NCBI GenBank assembly: GCA_019843655.1
Contig: JACDQD010000006.1
Coordinates: 24,384,246 to 24,448,245, forward strand
DNA length: 64,000 bases
From: Lethocerus indicus
Taxonomy: Eukaryota > Arthropoda > Insecta > Hemiptera > Belostomatidae
Direction: 5' to 3'
In this document: in pieces, positions 12,091 to 25,570 of the stretch
How the letters are laid out: each line of letters starts with the position of its first letter
Position numbering within the stretch: position 1 is the stretch's first letter
Program-made: the position numbers and the translations under genes
Notes under the pieces: generated by a model
The model's input: the letters and a program-made list of their open reading frames with translations, nothing else
The model's database searches: none
What the model was told of the DNA's origin: nothing

Positions 12091-12112
12091 GTGATGTTGG
12101 TGTCGGCAACAA

Positions 12113-12132
12113 TTTAAGATACCTGTTGGAGG
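12113..12132 (+). repeat. Direct repeat, copy 2 (20 bp, exact)
   Basis: The exact second copy of 11049-11068, about 1.06 kb downstream, next to the inverted copy at 12054-12090. Confidence 0.85.
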
Positions 12133-15100
12133 TCCACGAGCGTTTGGAATACCATCTCTCTGGTCGGATTCTGGAAGCCGAAATAAAATCGGCGAGCGGA
12201 TACAGGAGATCGCAAGAAAACGGTATACTTTTTAATACATCAAAGGAAGAGTGTGGTCCACCGCAACCAAGTGCGGTGATTATAACCGCTAACGCATTGA
12301 TTAAAAAAGAAACGGGAAATTTCAAAAAATGTTACCATCATTCGGAAAACAGTGCAAACAATAGAATGTAGAATTAAAATTTACCCGGCATAAACAAATA
12401 TAAAATAAATAGATAATTATGTGCTTAAAGGCATTAATGCGTCCATTCCAATTGTATTATGATGAACTCAACTTTAGTAACCGATGTATACTACAAATCA
12501 CTACATATTATTGTTACATCAATTATAATAATACAATAATAGCAATAATATCGCAATAATGAAACCGCTGAAATATTCAGAGGAGGAAACTAATGTGTAC
12601 CTCTTTGTAGAGGACAATTACAAATCTCATCGTGAATATGTCGGTTATAAAACGAGTCACGGTACCTGTGAAAAAGTAAGAAAACTATTTGTGATACGTG
12701 TTTTATTTACCTACAGCTTAGATAAATAATTGATTCTCAGCCGGATAAACGGGCTTTGAAGTTCCTGGAATGCGTGTCGATATTTTCGCGATGCTATCTG
12801 GCACGGCCGACCCCGACCAGGGAAACGCTTTACTTTGCTGATAGCAATCGTTCGATTTTTCTGCATATTGTCGAACGGTTGTTTCATAGAATAATTTCTG
12901 AATTATTTCATGTCACATGCGCTAGTATAAAACTCTATACGTTTTATTATTTTAATTTCACTCCTATACACTCTGACACGAATTCTTTAGGTTGTATTTT
13001 AGCGAACATATAATCGGGTTGCTAATAATCATGGTTACTGAGAAGGGACGGGATACGCTGCAAATATATTTACCTCCAATGCAATCACACTTAAAAATTG
13101 TGAATATTGTATTAATTAAAATACATTAGTGGAGTACAAACTACAGGAAAGAATATGCGCGAACGGATTATATAATTAAAACATTTGTATTGTTTTGTTC
13201 ATTGTTTTAAATATATATAATTAGACTTGTCTACAAACATACTATTAGATTGCACTTCAAAAACCATTTCACATCATAGATAAGAATCTCCGAAGAGGCA
13301 TTTGTATTCTCAAAGGAAAAGGAAGGGCTCCACGAAGGAAAATTGGTTTCAATATGAATATTCATTTCTGTTACATACACGAAACTGTACCAAATTTTCT
13401 CAGTAGGGATCTAAAAATCATGGCTAGTTCTAATAGCCATATGTTTTATGTTGGGTCACTCTAAACAAGACACCAAATAATTACCGGCTATTGAAGACGG
13501 TGCCCTACACATTTTGCTGCGATGTCTAAAGACCCTAATCCTGTTCTAAATACTAAAAGAGATTCGCTGAAGTCAGCAGGGAGTTAGCGAAGACAGTGGC
13601 CTTAACCGTTCAGCAATGACAAGAATACTGAATGGTATATTCAACAATTGAAAATTGATCTTACTACAAATATTAAAACCAGTGCCGACATTTATGAAAG
13701 GTCTGCGCAATGCCTGAAACGAGGCCGAGAGCCCGCTGGAATGGTGGTATGGTCGATTTTTTGTTAAACGTATTCAAAACTCGAAAAAGAGTCGGCTTAA
13801 TTCAGTCGCCGGTCACTGAAGACAATCGGCCTTAATCAGCCCTGCAGAAAGGAATAAGGCCGTAGCGGTAAATACGCATTTTCTGTCGTTTTAAAATAAT
13901 AAGAATTTCAGTCACGTTCGGCGGTTCAGTTTTGCTTTTTTTCCCCAGCCCAGCAGAATCGGAGTAATGTGACGATTTCCCAGAGCGGGTTTTTAATTTT
14001 GGCCGCTCAATTTTTTTTTTTAGGGCTATAAAATATTGTAATGAAGTACAACGGGAGGGAACGGTGCCTGGTAAGTTAGACAATTAAATTGAGGAGGGAG
14101 GCCCCGCTACAGTTATTGATTCTAATTGTATCCATCAGTGGTCTATCAAAATAAAACCCCATTACCCCCGTATACATTTTTTCTGAAATTTCATATTCTT
14201 TAATTGCATTAATTACCGCTGAGAAGTCAAATGTTAATTTCTGTCGTAATTGAAATTTTGCAATTACTGCGAAAAAACCGTTTTTTTTATTATTACGGAA
14301 AATAATTGCGAGAATTCCCGACAGATCAGGAAAAATGAACTAGTTTTCTTGGACAGCTTTGAAAATTTGGAATTAATTTAAACTGAAATATCCGACGTTA
14401 AATGCGTAATAAGTTGTTGGACGCCTGGCGAATTGAAGCGAGGAAGCTCGAATCTTGCTCCATGTAATAACATCAGAAGCATTGCGATGGGATGCTTGAT
14501 ATCTTGCAATTAATGAAATTGAATCAAACCAACTGTGTGGAAAAATAGTTTAGTTTTGTTGCAGGTCAGCTGAATAATGAATGACAGGAAGAAATTGTTG
14601 AGCGAATATTTCTTTCCGAAAACGAAGACGCGTTCGTTTCAATTCTCAGGTTGCATAAATATAACTATAAAGCAAAAGGGGCAATTTTATAGTGGGCATA
14701 ATGAGAAACAAATTATCGAGGCACTTTCTTATATTTATGCTCTGGGCTCAATTTTAATATTGAGTGAACAATGCAGTATAGCTCCCATGATAGAAATCAC
14801 AGAGCAGTGAATGGCATTTATCAATTTACAATTACGGGAAAAAAAAGAACGGACGCGAATCGTGTCGCACAAACGTCGTTTTACTTCTACAGATAGATAT
14901 TATCTAAATTATAACTCGGATAGCACAACGGAAAATCGAATCGTTTGATACGAAACCTGTGCTATTTCGATTAATTGATAGCTAATTAAGGGCAATTATG
15001 AAAGATACATAAGGAAGGATAGGAGAGGAATGAGAGGCTTTTGAAGAGCACTTTTAGTTCGTTGCCCTCAGGTAAAACTGGAACCGTGTTATTTTTGATG

Positions 15101-15838
15101 GATTCCATAGTTAATTGGGATAAAGAGATAGCGAGAAAGATGATAGAGGTAACGGTAGAACCGAACTGTAATAGCCGAGCGACAATAAAACCGAAAGGAA
15201 AATAGATAGAATATGTACCGATAGAGTAAGGCAATAATTACAGTATGATTTCATTACTGGCACTACAACCTATCGGTCTTCGATATAAAATGTTTGTAAA
15301 TTGAGTAATTATAATACGCGATGTTATTGTAAATGTTTGGAATATTAACCTAACGAGAAGATAAGTCAAACTATTAATGAATACATTTTTCTACATGCAG
15401 GGTCCCTTAAACCGGTATACCTTTTGTCTCCCTATAGAGAAAGAGAGAGGCAAATGTAGAAAATAATCCATATGTAACACCACACTGTTACTGTGACAAT
15501 GGAACAAGGACGGCCAACAAGCAACCAACATGCTCAAGTGCCTCACTAATCTAATGACGGAACCGGTCTAAAATTAAACTAAATTACGGAGTGGACAATT
15601 CTTTTTTTTTTTAGGTCATTAACTCGTCCGAGTGTAAGTTTTGCTCCTACGCCGCCTGGCGACTGGATCGTTAAAATTAAGGTCTGAACTAATTTAGTTC
15701 CTCTCCATCAGTATCCGAGGATCTTCGTTAGGGATATTTTTCTGTCTAAAGTACACTCTCTATCCACGTTCCCGCCACGTGGTAGTCAAGCCACCCATCT
15801 TCAAGTAGTGCACATAGAAGATCGTAATTATATAGATA

Positions 15839-15846
<8 letters not shown>

Positions 15847-15885
<39 letters not shown>
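15847..15885. repeat. (TA)n microsatellite, 39 bp
   Basis: An uninterrupted TA run preceded by an imperfect TATAGATATATATGTG stretch. A 90-codon minus-strand frame across it, with a YIYIYI run, is an artefact of the repeat. Confidence 0.97.
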
Positions 15886-15888
<3 letters not shown>

Positions 15889-18800
15889 CACAGTCGCAAT
15901 CCCAGTTTGAAAATCTCGTCCGACCAAATTGATAATTCCGGCCGGGCCCCCCTTTTAAACAGGGGCGAACCGGAGTTGTGAAGTTGGCCGCGGAATGCTC
16001 ACTTAATTGAGCGCGCACCCCCAGCCCCAGGCCCCCGCCCCCAATCCTCAGCTACCACCATCAACTACCCCCTCGTCCAATGCTCTCCTTTCGGCCCCAG
16101 AGAGAACTTCGCCGACAAAAATTGACTACTTATTCTTTGGAGAGTGGGGCCCCCCTACCTAAACGCTTAAGGGTGTGGCCCTGATTGACGGAAAAGGGTC
16201 GAGAACTTTTCTAATGGAGCTACGCCCTAGAACCGTTTCATACTTTGGCGAACCCCCTTCACGCCCCTTCCCTCTTTTTTCCTTATTTTTCGACCGCTCC
16301 CAGAAAAAACTTCTTCTTCCCCCCGAGACTAATTTGCACAATTTCTGAACCACGGTGAAAGAAACGATTTTGAAAATAGTGCGGGACCAGAATTACCGAA
16401 CGCGTTACCTCCCGGACGGGACGATCCATACAATCGCTGAATAATTTCGATTTAAACCTTTATAGTATTACGATAATGAAGGCCATTGCTCTCTAATCGA
16501 GTATAAAATGCGCGAAAGGGGTCCAGAATAAACCTATATATTGCTGACCGAAAATATACCCTCACGATTTTCGGTTGGGTTAAAGTAAGTAGTAAAATGT
16601 TTTCAAAATTAAATTCATACCACATTGGTATAGAATTTATAATTAAAGGTTTTAATTCGTTTTCATTTAATTTTTCTGTATGTATTTTCTCTTTAATATA
16701 TATGAAAATACATATTTAGGAATGTCAACTCCAGAAAGGAACCCACTGGAATACTACTTCGTTTCTGATCACTGTCGTTAGAATACATATAAATAGTTTA
16801 TTTTGAGCCGTAATTGAACTAGCAACCTACTATTCTTGCGAACAGTTCGACATTACAGATAAATTAAGAACACATGACGGCATTAATAAAACAGTTATAT
16901 ATGGGGGAATAACATTCATATTGGACTTGAATGAAATATGTGTTCATATATATGGGTATTTCATGTTGCCCGACTTGTCACAGTTAGATGTACGTTGTAC
17001 GTCTTATGTACGATAAAGTAAGAGGACTGGAAGTTGTGTCACGATCCAGTTTAATGTTGCGAGAAGCTGAACGTTGATTCAGTCACGTTGTCCCGAGCGT
17101 CAGATTCTGTCAATCCTTTGTTCCTGTCCAATTTATTTACACATCTGTAAGTCATTCCCTGTTCAAAAAGAAGTATGCTTCTAGATCCAAATCGAAACAA
17201 CGTAATTAACATAAAAAAACCAGTGAACAATCATAAAAATTTAAGTTTATAACAACGTTCACAGCCTGAGGTCATTTGCAATCATGTCTAAATGAATAAA
17301 GTAAATTATATTCTGAAAGGTATTCCCTATATTGCCCGAGAAGTATTTTTCTCTATCTTGCCGAGGGATCATATCGTTCATACCAACGTTATTCGTGCTA
17401 CAAATGGGGTATTAATATTGTAATAAGAGGAAACAGGAAATCAAAAAAGAAAATATGGTTATAATAATAGATAGAGTTAAATTGAAATAAATTGCTGATA
17501 AATATTTAAAACTTTCTTGAATCATGTGTGGTAGAAGTTATACAATTTCGTTTCTTGTTTGGCTACAGTTTATGCGCGCAATTGCCGAATGTTCGTCTGG
17601 TTGCACTATTATTATAGTGTGCTATACAATGTAGTAGTATTATACAAATAGGAGACGGGATGACAAATAGACGGTATTCCATACCAGATTTGTTTTAATA
17701 TTCAAAATTAAATTGTGTCTGAAATTTTAATTAATGACATTTATTATACTAGAAATATTACTGACAACTCTTAGTTAAACCTTGTGTTCGGATTGGTAAG
17801 GCGAATATTCCTTTAATAATAATCAGGGGAATCCAAGCTACCCTTTATTAACACAATGGAATCAAAGGTTACATACGGGAAAGCCTAGAAAAATACTTTG
17901 ACTCAGGTAAAATCCTTCAGGTAAAGGGATTGGATTTTACCTCGACCTCTGTCAGAGTAGGACTTATAATTCTAAGGAACGAACGCCATTGTAAAGTTAA
18001 TATTGCCCATAAATATTGAAATGGTGCCCATGGTAAATAGCCCACCATAAACAGACATATTCTGTTTTATCACGTCCTCCATTTCTACTAACATTCACTA
18101 TTGCAAAACAAAGCTTCCCTCAGAACCATCCGGCCGGATTGCCAATATTCTTGCGGACTTCTTTCTCTTCTGAAGACAATTCTTTATATCTTGAAATTTT
18201 AAATTAAATTCCAGTTCCTACAAATATCGAAAAACGGCACGGGAGCAATTCAAATCAATTTGAGAGTTGTAATGTTTATCGGTCCCGTCCCTATTCAATT
18301 TGACACCTGAGCTTTTTAGGATGCTCCCTGCTCTGAAAACATTACATAACGCGGTTACGTAATTTCGCGATACGACATGTCATTGTTACTTGTCTGCGGT
18401 GTAATTCCGATCGTTGTGTCTATGAAAAATATGCCCAGCAACAAACTACCTCGGAAATGCTACAAAATTGAATACTTTCTTGATGATTCTCGGGAAATAC
18501 AAATATTTCTTTATATTTCACACCCCGATAGAATAAACTAATTAAAAAAAGTTGGAAAGCAATGTGTGTATGGATAACTTTTTAATCTATTAACTATTTT
18601 TTCATAAAAACATCAAGTCAGATGTTACCAGCCTGTACACGTTAGCCTCCCTATTGATAGTTAAGTTACGTTATTATTCTTTTGAAAATTATTTGGAACT
18701 AACGTAATCAGCTGAAGATTGATTGCTCTCGGAAACGAATTTCCTCGACATTCATATGCAGGACGACAGAACGGAAATCGGCTCAGAAGGTGAGCGTTTC

Positions 18801-21229
18801 AGTTGTATAAATGATATTCATAAAGGTAAAAAGGTTTTGAAATCACCGTTCCGGATCTTCAATCCGGCTTTGCGCCAGGCGGACGACGCTCGCCAACTCC
18901 CACGTATTAGCCTAATCTCGTCAGGAGGAAAGCAAAAAGCTTCCATTATCTAAATGAGCTTTCGTTTCCATGAAAGCAGCGCCCCGGAATTTTAATATTT
19001 TTTAGTTTCTTTTTTTCTTTTTCATTACCCGGCCTATCGACGAACGTGACGACGGTGAATCGAACTCCCTCACTACTACCGTTATTTTTAGAAACGACAT
19101 TCCCCCCCCCGGACGAGAAGTTCGACTGTGCCCACATTACGGATTTCCGGGAAACTGATACCGGGAGTGAGATGGCGATAAAAATTGAAATGAACAACCG
19201 TGAATTTTGAGAAATTACAAACGTGAAGGTTAGGTGAAAACAAAATCTTTACCCCAGTAATTTTAGAAATAGCCGTAATCATTACAATCTGAAAAATATA
19301 CCGAATTGTTTGTAGGGTTTCTCAATAAAATCAGTCCATGTAGTCCATTCAAAAGCTCTTAAAATATTTACAGTATTTCTTTGGATATCCCCGACAGTTT
19401 GGAATAATGGACAGACATGATAAGATTTTTAATGAGATAAAAACTAAATGTTTTTTCATGACAGTTCAGTCCACTATTTTCAATCTTATGAAATAAGTTA
19501 GCCAATAGCGGGAAGTCTGGATAGCCCTTGATCATAATAATGATGGCTTGGCTTATCCACAAGGCTTTCAATAAGAGTGACAATATTATTGCTCAGAGTG
19601 CAGGACGCCTTGGCTGCTGCGATTTTAATAGAAAAAAAAATTTACTTGTGTCGGACGTGTATTAATTAAATGTCATTAAAACAAATACAGTTACGACTTT
19701 GGCTCTCGCTTATGGGCGACATAATGACGCGTAATTACTGAAATTAATGGCCGCACATATACATCCACTGTACTACAATTTTTTGCTCTTAATTAAAAGA
19801 AGCCCGTTTCTCCTCAGGATTTTATGTCCCCCGCACCATCCTATAAAAGTATTAATGGAAGGGCAATCGAGTGAAATGGAGAACGGTCTCATAATAAAAC
19901 GTTTACTGATCACAAAATAATCAATTTATTCAGAAACGCTGTAGCCTCCTAGAAACTCCTAGAAAATATATCAACATTCAAGGGTGTCGACCACTTTATT
20001 TATGGACTATTTCCTAGACAGCCAATAGATAAATAAAAATTTAATTTTTAAACAATTTATAAACTTTTTCCTGTTGATGGTTGAATTTGACATTATTTTT
20101 AATGACCAAGATAGTGTCGTTTATGATGATGCATGTTTTACTCCTACAAGTATGGCTAAATGGACACACTTGTATGATATTTCAACATATGAGGTACGGA
20201 TTTGGTGTATTGTTACAGGTATACAACTTTTGGACCCATACGCATTCTTCACTAACCGCTTTTTGGCCTGTCCGTCCGTCCATTAAGGCCAGAAAAACTC
20301 TGGGACATGTGACAAAGGATTTTCCTTAAGTTTATTGTCACTGCGGTCATTATTTCTACGGCCGATGACCCCTCATTCAGTTCAAGAACACTCGAACATT
20401 AGTTAATTCCTAAAAAGTAACGAGTGGATCCGTTTTGCAGGAATTTCGAAACTCCGCGCCTTCTGATTTAGAGATGTCGCTGATTTATGGGTAGGAACCT
20501 CACTATATTGTATCTGTTGAGGTATTACCATCGAAGGAAAATGTCGGTATATTATTTTAACTTGTTAGAATGATTACGCTGTTTTTTCTTCTAAATGATC
20601 TAAAATAATCCATCGCTTTACATGTATAGATAACACATAAAGTGAACAAAGACAACTAGTTACTCTTATCAGTACCATTGTTTTCCTATGTTGGAACAAT
20701 TATTTGATAAGAAAAAGTACACCGACTGTAGATAATTTATGTACAGTTAATTGACAGCCTCAGAGTAGGAAATGTACTATTTCGATTTGTAGGAATATAT
20801 TTAGCAAGGGGTTTAGGAATGGTATTACATTGAAATAGGTTTTTCAACCTATGTGATTCTCATTATTATTATCCATTGTCTGTAACTTAAAACTGCTTCA
20901 TTAAATCGGTATTAGATTTTAATACTTGTCCGTTGCAATCCTATTTCATATTACTTCTTTGACAGTAACACTGCCCAGATCGATTTGTAATTGATAACAA
21001 TTTTACACAATACAATAATTAATACCGTTCGAAGATAAAATCTGTGAATTCTCCAAATAGATACGGATTATGAGGGTAATGAAAAACAGTCCGAAATCAT
21101 CGGATCTCTTTAAATATTTAGGGATACGTATAGCGTATTTTTTAAGTTCTAGACATTGTTGGGACAAAGCGGGTGAAAGAGCAGAGCCGACAATAGCCAT
21201 CTGTTAACCCGGCAGGCCGTATATCAGAA
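15886..21229. other. Intergenic sequence, no gene recognised
   Basis: Mostly AT-rich. The 15890-16340 part is GC-richer and C-rich on the plus strand. A hairpin at 17905-17942 is listed separately. A donor-like AGAAG/GTGAGC lies near 18791 on the plus strand inside a 76-codon frame, but the peptide matches nothing known and no partner exon was found. A nine-C run lies at 19102-19110. Confidence 0.6.
17905..17942. other. Perfect 11-bp-stem hairpin
   Basis: AGGTAAAATCC at 17905-17915 pairs perfectly with GGATTTTACCT at 17932-17942 over a 16-base loop. The loop contains a second copy of CAGGTAAA. Both strands have similar folding potential. It could be a MITE terminus remnant, a small structured RNA or chance. 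Confidence 0.55.
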
Positions 21230-21610
21230 ATTAAAACCATATTCTCTGATGAAGATTTCGGGTTGAATGGGGGCAGACAATGACGAGTCGGCGGGGGCGG
21301 GGATTGACGAGGGCGGCATCTATATTGGTGCCCCCGGCCCTTTGCCGATCGCGCCAAGGGTGAGAAACAGCCGGAGGAAAAACGCGTCCCCTTTCCGGAA
21401 TTAAAACCGCGTTCGGATCGGGCCGAATGGCGGGGGGGGGGGACACAGGTTAATAACTGGGGCGGCTCCCGCGGGCCCCGGTTAAGCGTGAAAAATTGCC
21501 GTTCGTCTAATTTGGGCCGGGGAGTACGGCAGCCGGGATTTAACAATGACCGGGATTTAACGCCCCTCGCCTTTTCCCGACTCGAGACTCCTATATATAT
21601 AAAAACCCGT
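21230..21610. promoter_or_regulatory. CpG-rich island with an 11-G run
   Basis: CpG-dense sequence with G11 at 21432-21442 and several GGG/CCC clusters. It supports frames on the minus strand (134 and 71 codons), but these are arginine/proline-rich and unrecognised. The composition contrasts with AT-rich flanks. An enhancer or unmethylated regulatory island is plausible; function is not shown. Confidence 0.35.
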
Positions 21611-24600
21611 CCCCAAACTGCCCTGGTGATAAAAATACAGGAACAGCTGCGCGATATTAAAATACCCCTTGTCCACGGAGCAAACTGTCATATTTGTATT
21701 TGCCATTCTAATGTCAAACAAGCAAGCTAAAAAGCGACGATTAAAAAATATTTTATTATTTTCAAGGACCATCCGGGAGATTATGGATAGCGGCGATAAT
21801 GGGGGTGGTTGCTAAATCGCCAAAAAACAAACTATAAGGTCGTTTTCGTTATAATAATTGAAAACACGATATGCGTTGGTAATTTTCTGTTAGCCTCGTA
21901 TTTTATATATATTTGACTGTCACAGAGTTTTAGTTGTAGGTTTTTGTTTGAAAGTGTAAGCTGTTATCTGTTTCGTTTCACGGAAGACTCGTATCAGGAT
22001 TCCATATATCTGCTGTCAAGCTACACGGCTCTTGATTTGCTGTTAGGAACTCAGAAAAACAAGAATCATACGGGTATTGTACCTAATACCCAAGAATGGA
22101 AAATTGTACTTAAACGGTATTCGAAACCGTCGCGGATCCATCCCACAAATACTTTAAACTTTCAATTGAGAACTTTCGTAATTTCTATCGAATTTATGTA
22201 AAATGATCACAACCAATGTTGAAACTATGCAATTCGAATTGGCAGGAAAGTGATAATGTTAAACTGTTGAAATATATTAGCAGGATAATGTTAGTTGCCA
22301 GAAGTCCCCAAGCCTATGTAGATAATTCGCCCAGAGCTGATAAAAGGGTTCGCCCCGTTCCGTGAGACGCTAATGGCCGATTTCCTTAAAAAAAGGAACG
22401 CACTGCCGTGTAATAATTATAGTAATAACCGCTGAACTTAAATTACAACTCCAATTATTATTGAATAACAACCGCCCTATCTCGGCTGCACGCAATTGCG
22501 ACAATTTAGTCAATTGCTAGCTCATCAAATGTGGACCAGGGGTTTTTCTTTTCTTTGTTTCGAAAACGACGGAGCGTCCTTCTCTTAATTTCAACTCTAT
22601 TCTTCCGTCGGAAAATCTTTCCGGCCGTGTAATAATAATTTCGCCCACTGGAGTTACAGAGGAATTCCGGGGGGTCGAAGTATTATCACCAGTGTTATCG
22701 TAAACCCAATACCGTGTTCTGACTCCCTCAGCTAAAAGAGTTGATCTAATTACGATAATCCCCGTTCCGGCCAATAAACGGCCCCAGCACTGCGTCGAAA
22801 AAACTAACGCTTACAAACTTTATAATTACAGGTAGGCATATTGGGCACACAACAACTCAAAATATGAAAATCCATTTATTTGCAGGTAAAATTTGAAATA
22901 TGTGGCTGCTTCGTTATTACCTTTTTCATATATTTAGTTGCGACTGTCGCTGATAATTAAGCTACAATTAAGTGTCAACTGTGACGAAGGGAGAGGCAGT
23001 TTTTCAGATGTAACTCGCGTTTATTGCCATTGATAGAAAAAATAAATTTATAAGAAATAATTTGCCCGCAAAATCAGGTCTTTATTACCGCTCATTTACG
23101 CAATAGTATTACCGCCAAGTCCCTAAAAAACACTTTTTCATTTTTCTTTTAAGAAATGAAGAACACATTTTTCAGTTTCCGTATTGGGTAACCTGAATAA
23201 AGACCACATTCAGGCGAGACTAGGCCGTACGACTATCTGATTTCATATACCCTTAATTTAGAGTCGTGTGGCCGAACTGCGTTAAAACCACGTTCGGATT
23301 TATTTATTGCCCCGCCGATTTCGCTATTGGTGAAAAACAGACTAATGTTTTCCTTTTTTAAAATACATTCCGATTACAGATAATGGTTTCGGTTGGCCTG
23401 CGAATATTGCGAGGTCGCCTCCCTTCCCTATCACTCACGCCCACGTACGCACAAGCCTTTTATTAATGTTCTTTCAGTTCTTTTTTTTTAGAGTTTTGGA
23501 CCGCTTTCTAGAATAACTTGGTAACGTACGTTTCCCCCCGGGGTTGAGATATCTTGGATTTTGGCCTCGAGTAAATCGTGAGAAGGCTTGGGGCCGCGTG
23601 CTCGCGTGCGAGCAAACTTGGGAAAAATAGATAATTTCACCAGGCGAAGTTGATACTACAATTTCACAAGTTTTTCTAAACTGCAATATATTAAATGCTT
23701 ATTACTGTGTGGCTTATATAAACTAAAACACGACTCTGTTACAACGTTGTGGCAGTGCGTATGTCAATATCAATGACGTTATGATATGGAATATGCCGAA
23801 AATGGTCTGACAGAAAATCGCATGGGTGATGATATTCCAAACCTTCATTAGTCCATCTTTAGTATAGTAACTAATTTCAATTTCAATAGCTAGTGGGCAT
23901 GATCTCTTAATTAATCTTTACTATATGAAACTTACAGATTCGAGAATAAGTTTTGAGTTTTAGAAAATTGACTCGATATTTATTTGGCACTTAACAGGAA
24001 TCATTCTCAGAAAATAAGACCACGTGGCATGAAGGTCAATTGGAAAAATAATATCTCATTATTATGAGAAGTAATATCTCATTACTTGTCCAATCAACCA
24101 GTCAATCTGTCCGGAAATGTTTGGCAAAAAATGTGAATCATCAAAATATCCCGGAGAAACTCAGAAGGAGAAACGCTTAAATGGCTTTTTTTAATTGATG
24201 TCCTAGCGGGGGAATCTTACTGCTTTTCTCCTTTAACTCGTCCACCTCGTAACACTGATACTAGAATTTAATTTTCTTCCGAGAACCCCATAAATAAGCA
24301 GTACTGAGATGTAATATTAGCTTGTATTTTTTGAGAAATGCAATATCCTTTTCCTCTGCAGGACCTCAAAGTGATATACACTCATTATTACGGTACTAAA
24401 TGTTAAATGTAATAATTTTATATTTAAAACAGTTATACAGGAATCCGCGAATATTCCGAATATTTCGGTTAGATATTTTATAGCGATTTCATTAATTTCG
24501 ATGAAATATAAAGTGTAAAGTTTATTAGAATGTACGTGCGTCTATACTGGGTACACTACAATCTAAAACTCTCTCCTGCCACGCTTGCATTGTACTAGTG

Positions 24601-24689
24601 TTCCTTTTGAAGTCTTTCTCTCGAATTAATAATAACTGAAATCACAACACTTATACCGAAGCGGAAGAAAAAACGAGGGACTGCTTTCC
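21611..24689. other. Intergenic sequence, no gene recognised
   Basis: AT-rich, with CpG at ordinary density for this window. A minus-strand frame at 22774-22517 (85 codons) has a protein-like amino-acid mix but no recognised motif and no splice or promoter context. A 13-base direct repeat, TAATATCTCATTA, occurs at 24049-24061 and 24072-24084. Confidence 0.6.
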
Positions 24690-25070
24690 TGGTCCCGACA
24701 AGGGCCGTTTTTCTTGTCGGATGCGAGGAGGGGGATTGAGACCGCTCCGATAATTAGGCCGGGCTCCGACCTCCCTCCCCTTTATTGGCCCGTCCCTTCG
24801 CGGCGACCCGTGAAAAACTTGCCGCTCTCTCCATCTCTCGCTCTCTCCCTCCATCCCTCTCTCTTAGTCTTCAAATGCCCGGGCGAGGCGTAGGGAATAT
24901 TTAATTCGGTCCCGGCGCCGCTCCCCTCTCGTTTTATTCGCGCTGTGACGGGTGCCCCAACTTGAGACGGCCCGTGGAACAACTTTGGGACTTCAGATGT
25001 GGAAGTCGACAAAACAAACAGAGTGAGCGAACTCGACCCGCCGGTCCCGATGAATCTCACCGATAATTTT
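24690..25070. promoter_or_regulatory. CpG-rich segment with CT/GA tract
   Basis: GC- and CpG-rich sequence with a CT-rich tract at 24825-24866, resembling the groucho promoter in texture. Frames on the minus strand (67 and 103 codons) are low-complexity here. It could be a distal regulatory element or an unannotated promoter. No start codon with donor was found at it. Confidence 0.35.
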
Positions 25071-25439
25071 ATACGTTTTTCTAATATCCACACAACAACA
25101 CAACATCTGTGTCATTTCTAAAAAAATCTGTAAAAATAAGTAAAATGGCGGAGGTAATTTTTTTACTTAATTATAGAATATCACAGTAGTATATATCCGA
25201 CAAAATTTTCGCAAATATATAGAAATTTCACACTAGCGCACAAACAGGATACATTTGAGGCAAACGGCATAACCGTATGACATTTGGACAATCGTTCCGC
25301 TCCGGCCGCCCGTTTAGAGAAAAGAGAAAGGATATTCGACGCCGGAGAGTGGGGGAGATTGTATCTTTCGAAAATGGCATTTACGTCGCGATGGAATTTC
25401 TGATACATATTCCATCACGCCGGGAAATGCCAGGAAATT

Positions 25440-25570
25440 GATTTCCTGGCCGATTTCTGAGAGGGCGGAGGAAATACACGATCTCTCTCTCTCTCGGCTG
25501 CCGCCCGTTCGCTCGCTCGCAGGTTCGGCTCTCCGTCTTGACCGTTTTCTCAGATTCGTGACGTCCCTGT
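25440..25570. promoter_or_regulatory. CpG-rich segment with (CT)7 and GCTC repeats
   Basis: A (CT)n run at 25482-25495 is followed by a CpG-rich stretch with repeated GCTC near 25508-25520. It is a second GAGA-type cluster 0.6 kb from the one at 24.8 kb. Regulatory function is inferred from composition only. Confidence 0.3.

Larger units (their letters stand above)
10831..15846. other. Intergenic sequence with a small decayed repeat cluster
   Basis: No gene was recognised. The 11.0-12.2 kb part carries related repeat copies listed separately. A TATAAAA at about 14027 is followed closely by an ATG and a GTAAGT at about 14073, but the spacing does not suit a TATA promoter, so I do not call a gene. 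The rest is AT-rich sequence with short unsupported frames. Confidence 0.6.

Noticed and set aside
14026..14078. TATAAAA followed by ATG and GTAAGT
   Set aside because: The ATG lies too close to the TATA to be in the transcript, and the ten-codon peptide matches nothing.
1763..15660. Shared 14-mer TCCTACGCCGCCTG at about 1763 and 15646
   Set aside because: A 14-base match is expected by chance in a window this size and the flanks do not align.
15746..16018. Frame with repeated YI residues
   Set aside because: Translation of a (TA)n microsatellite.
22517..22774. 85-codon minus-strand frame with protein-like composition
   Set aside because: No recognised motif, no splice or promoter signals, and length within chance for this GC content.
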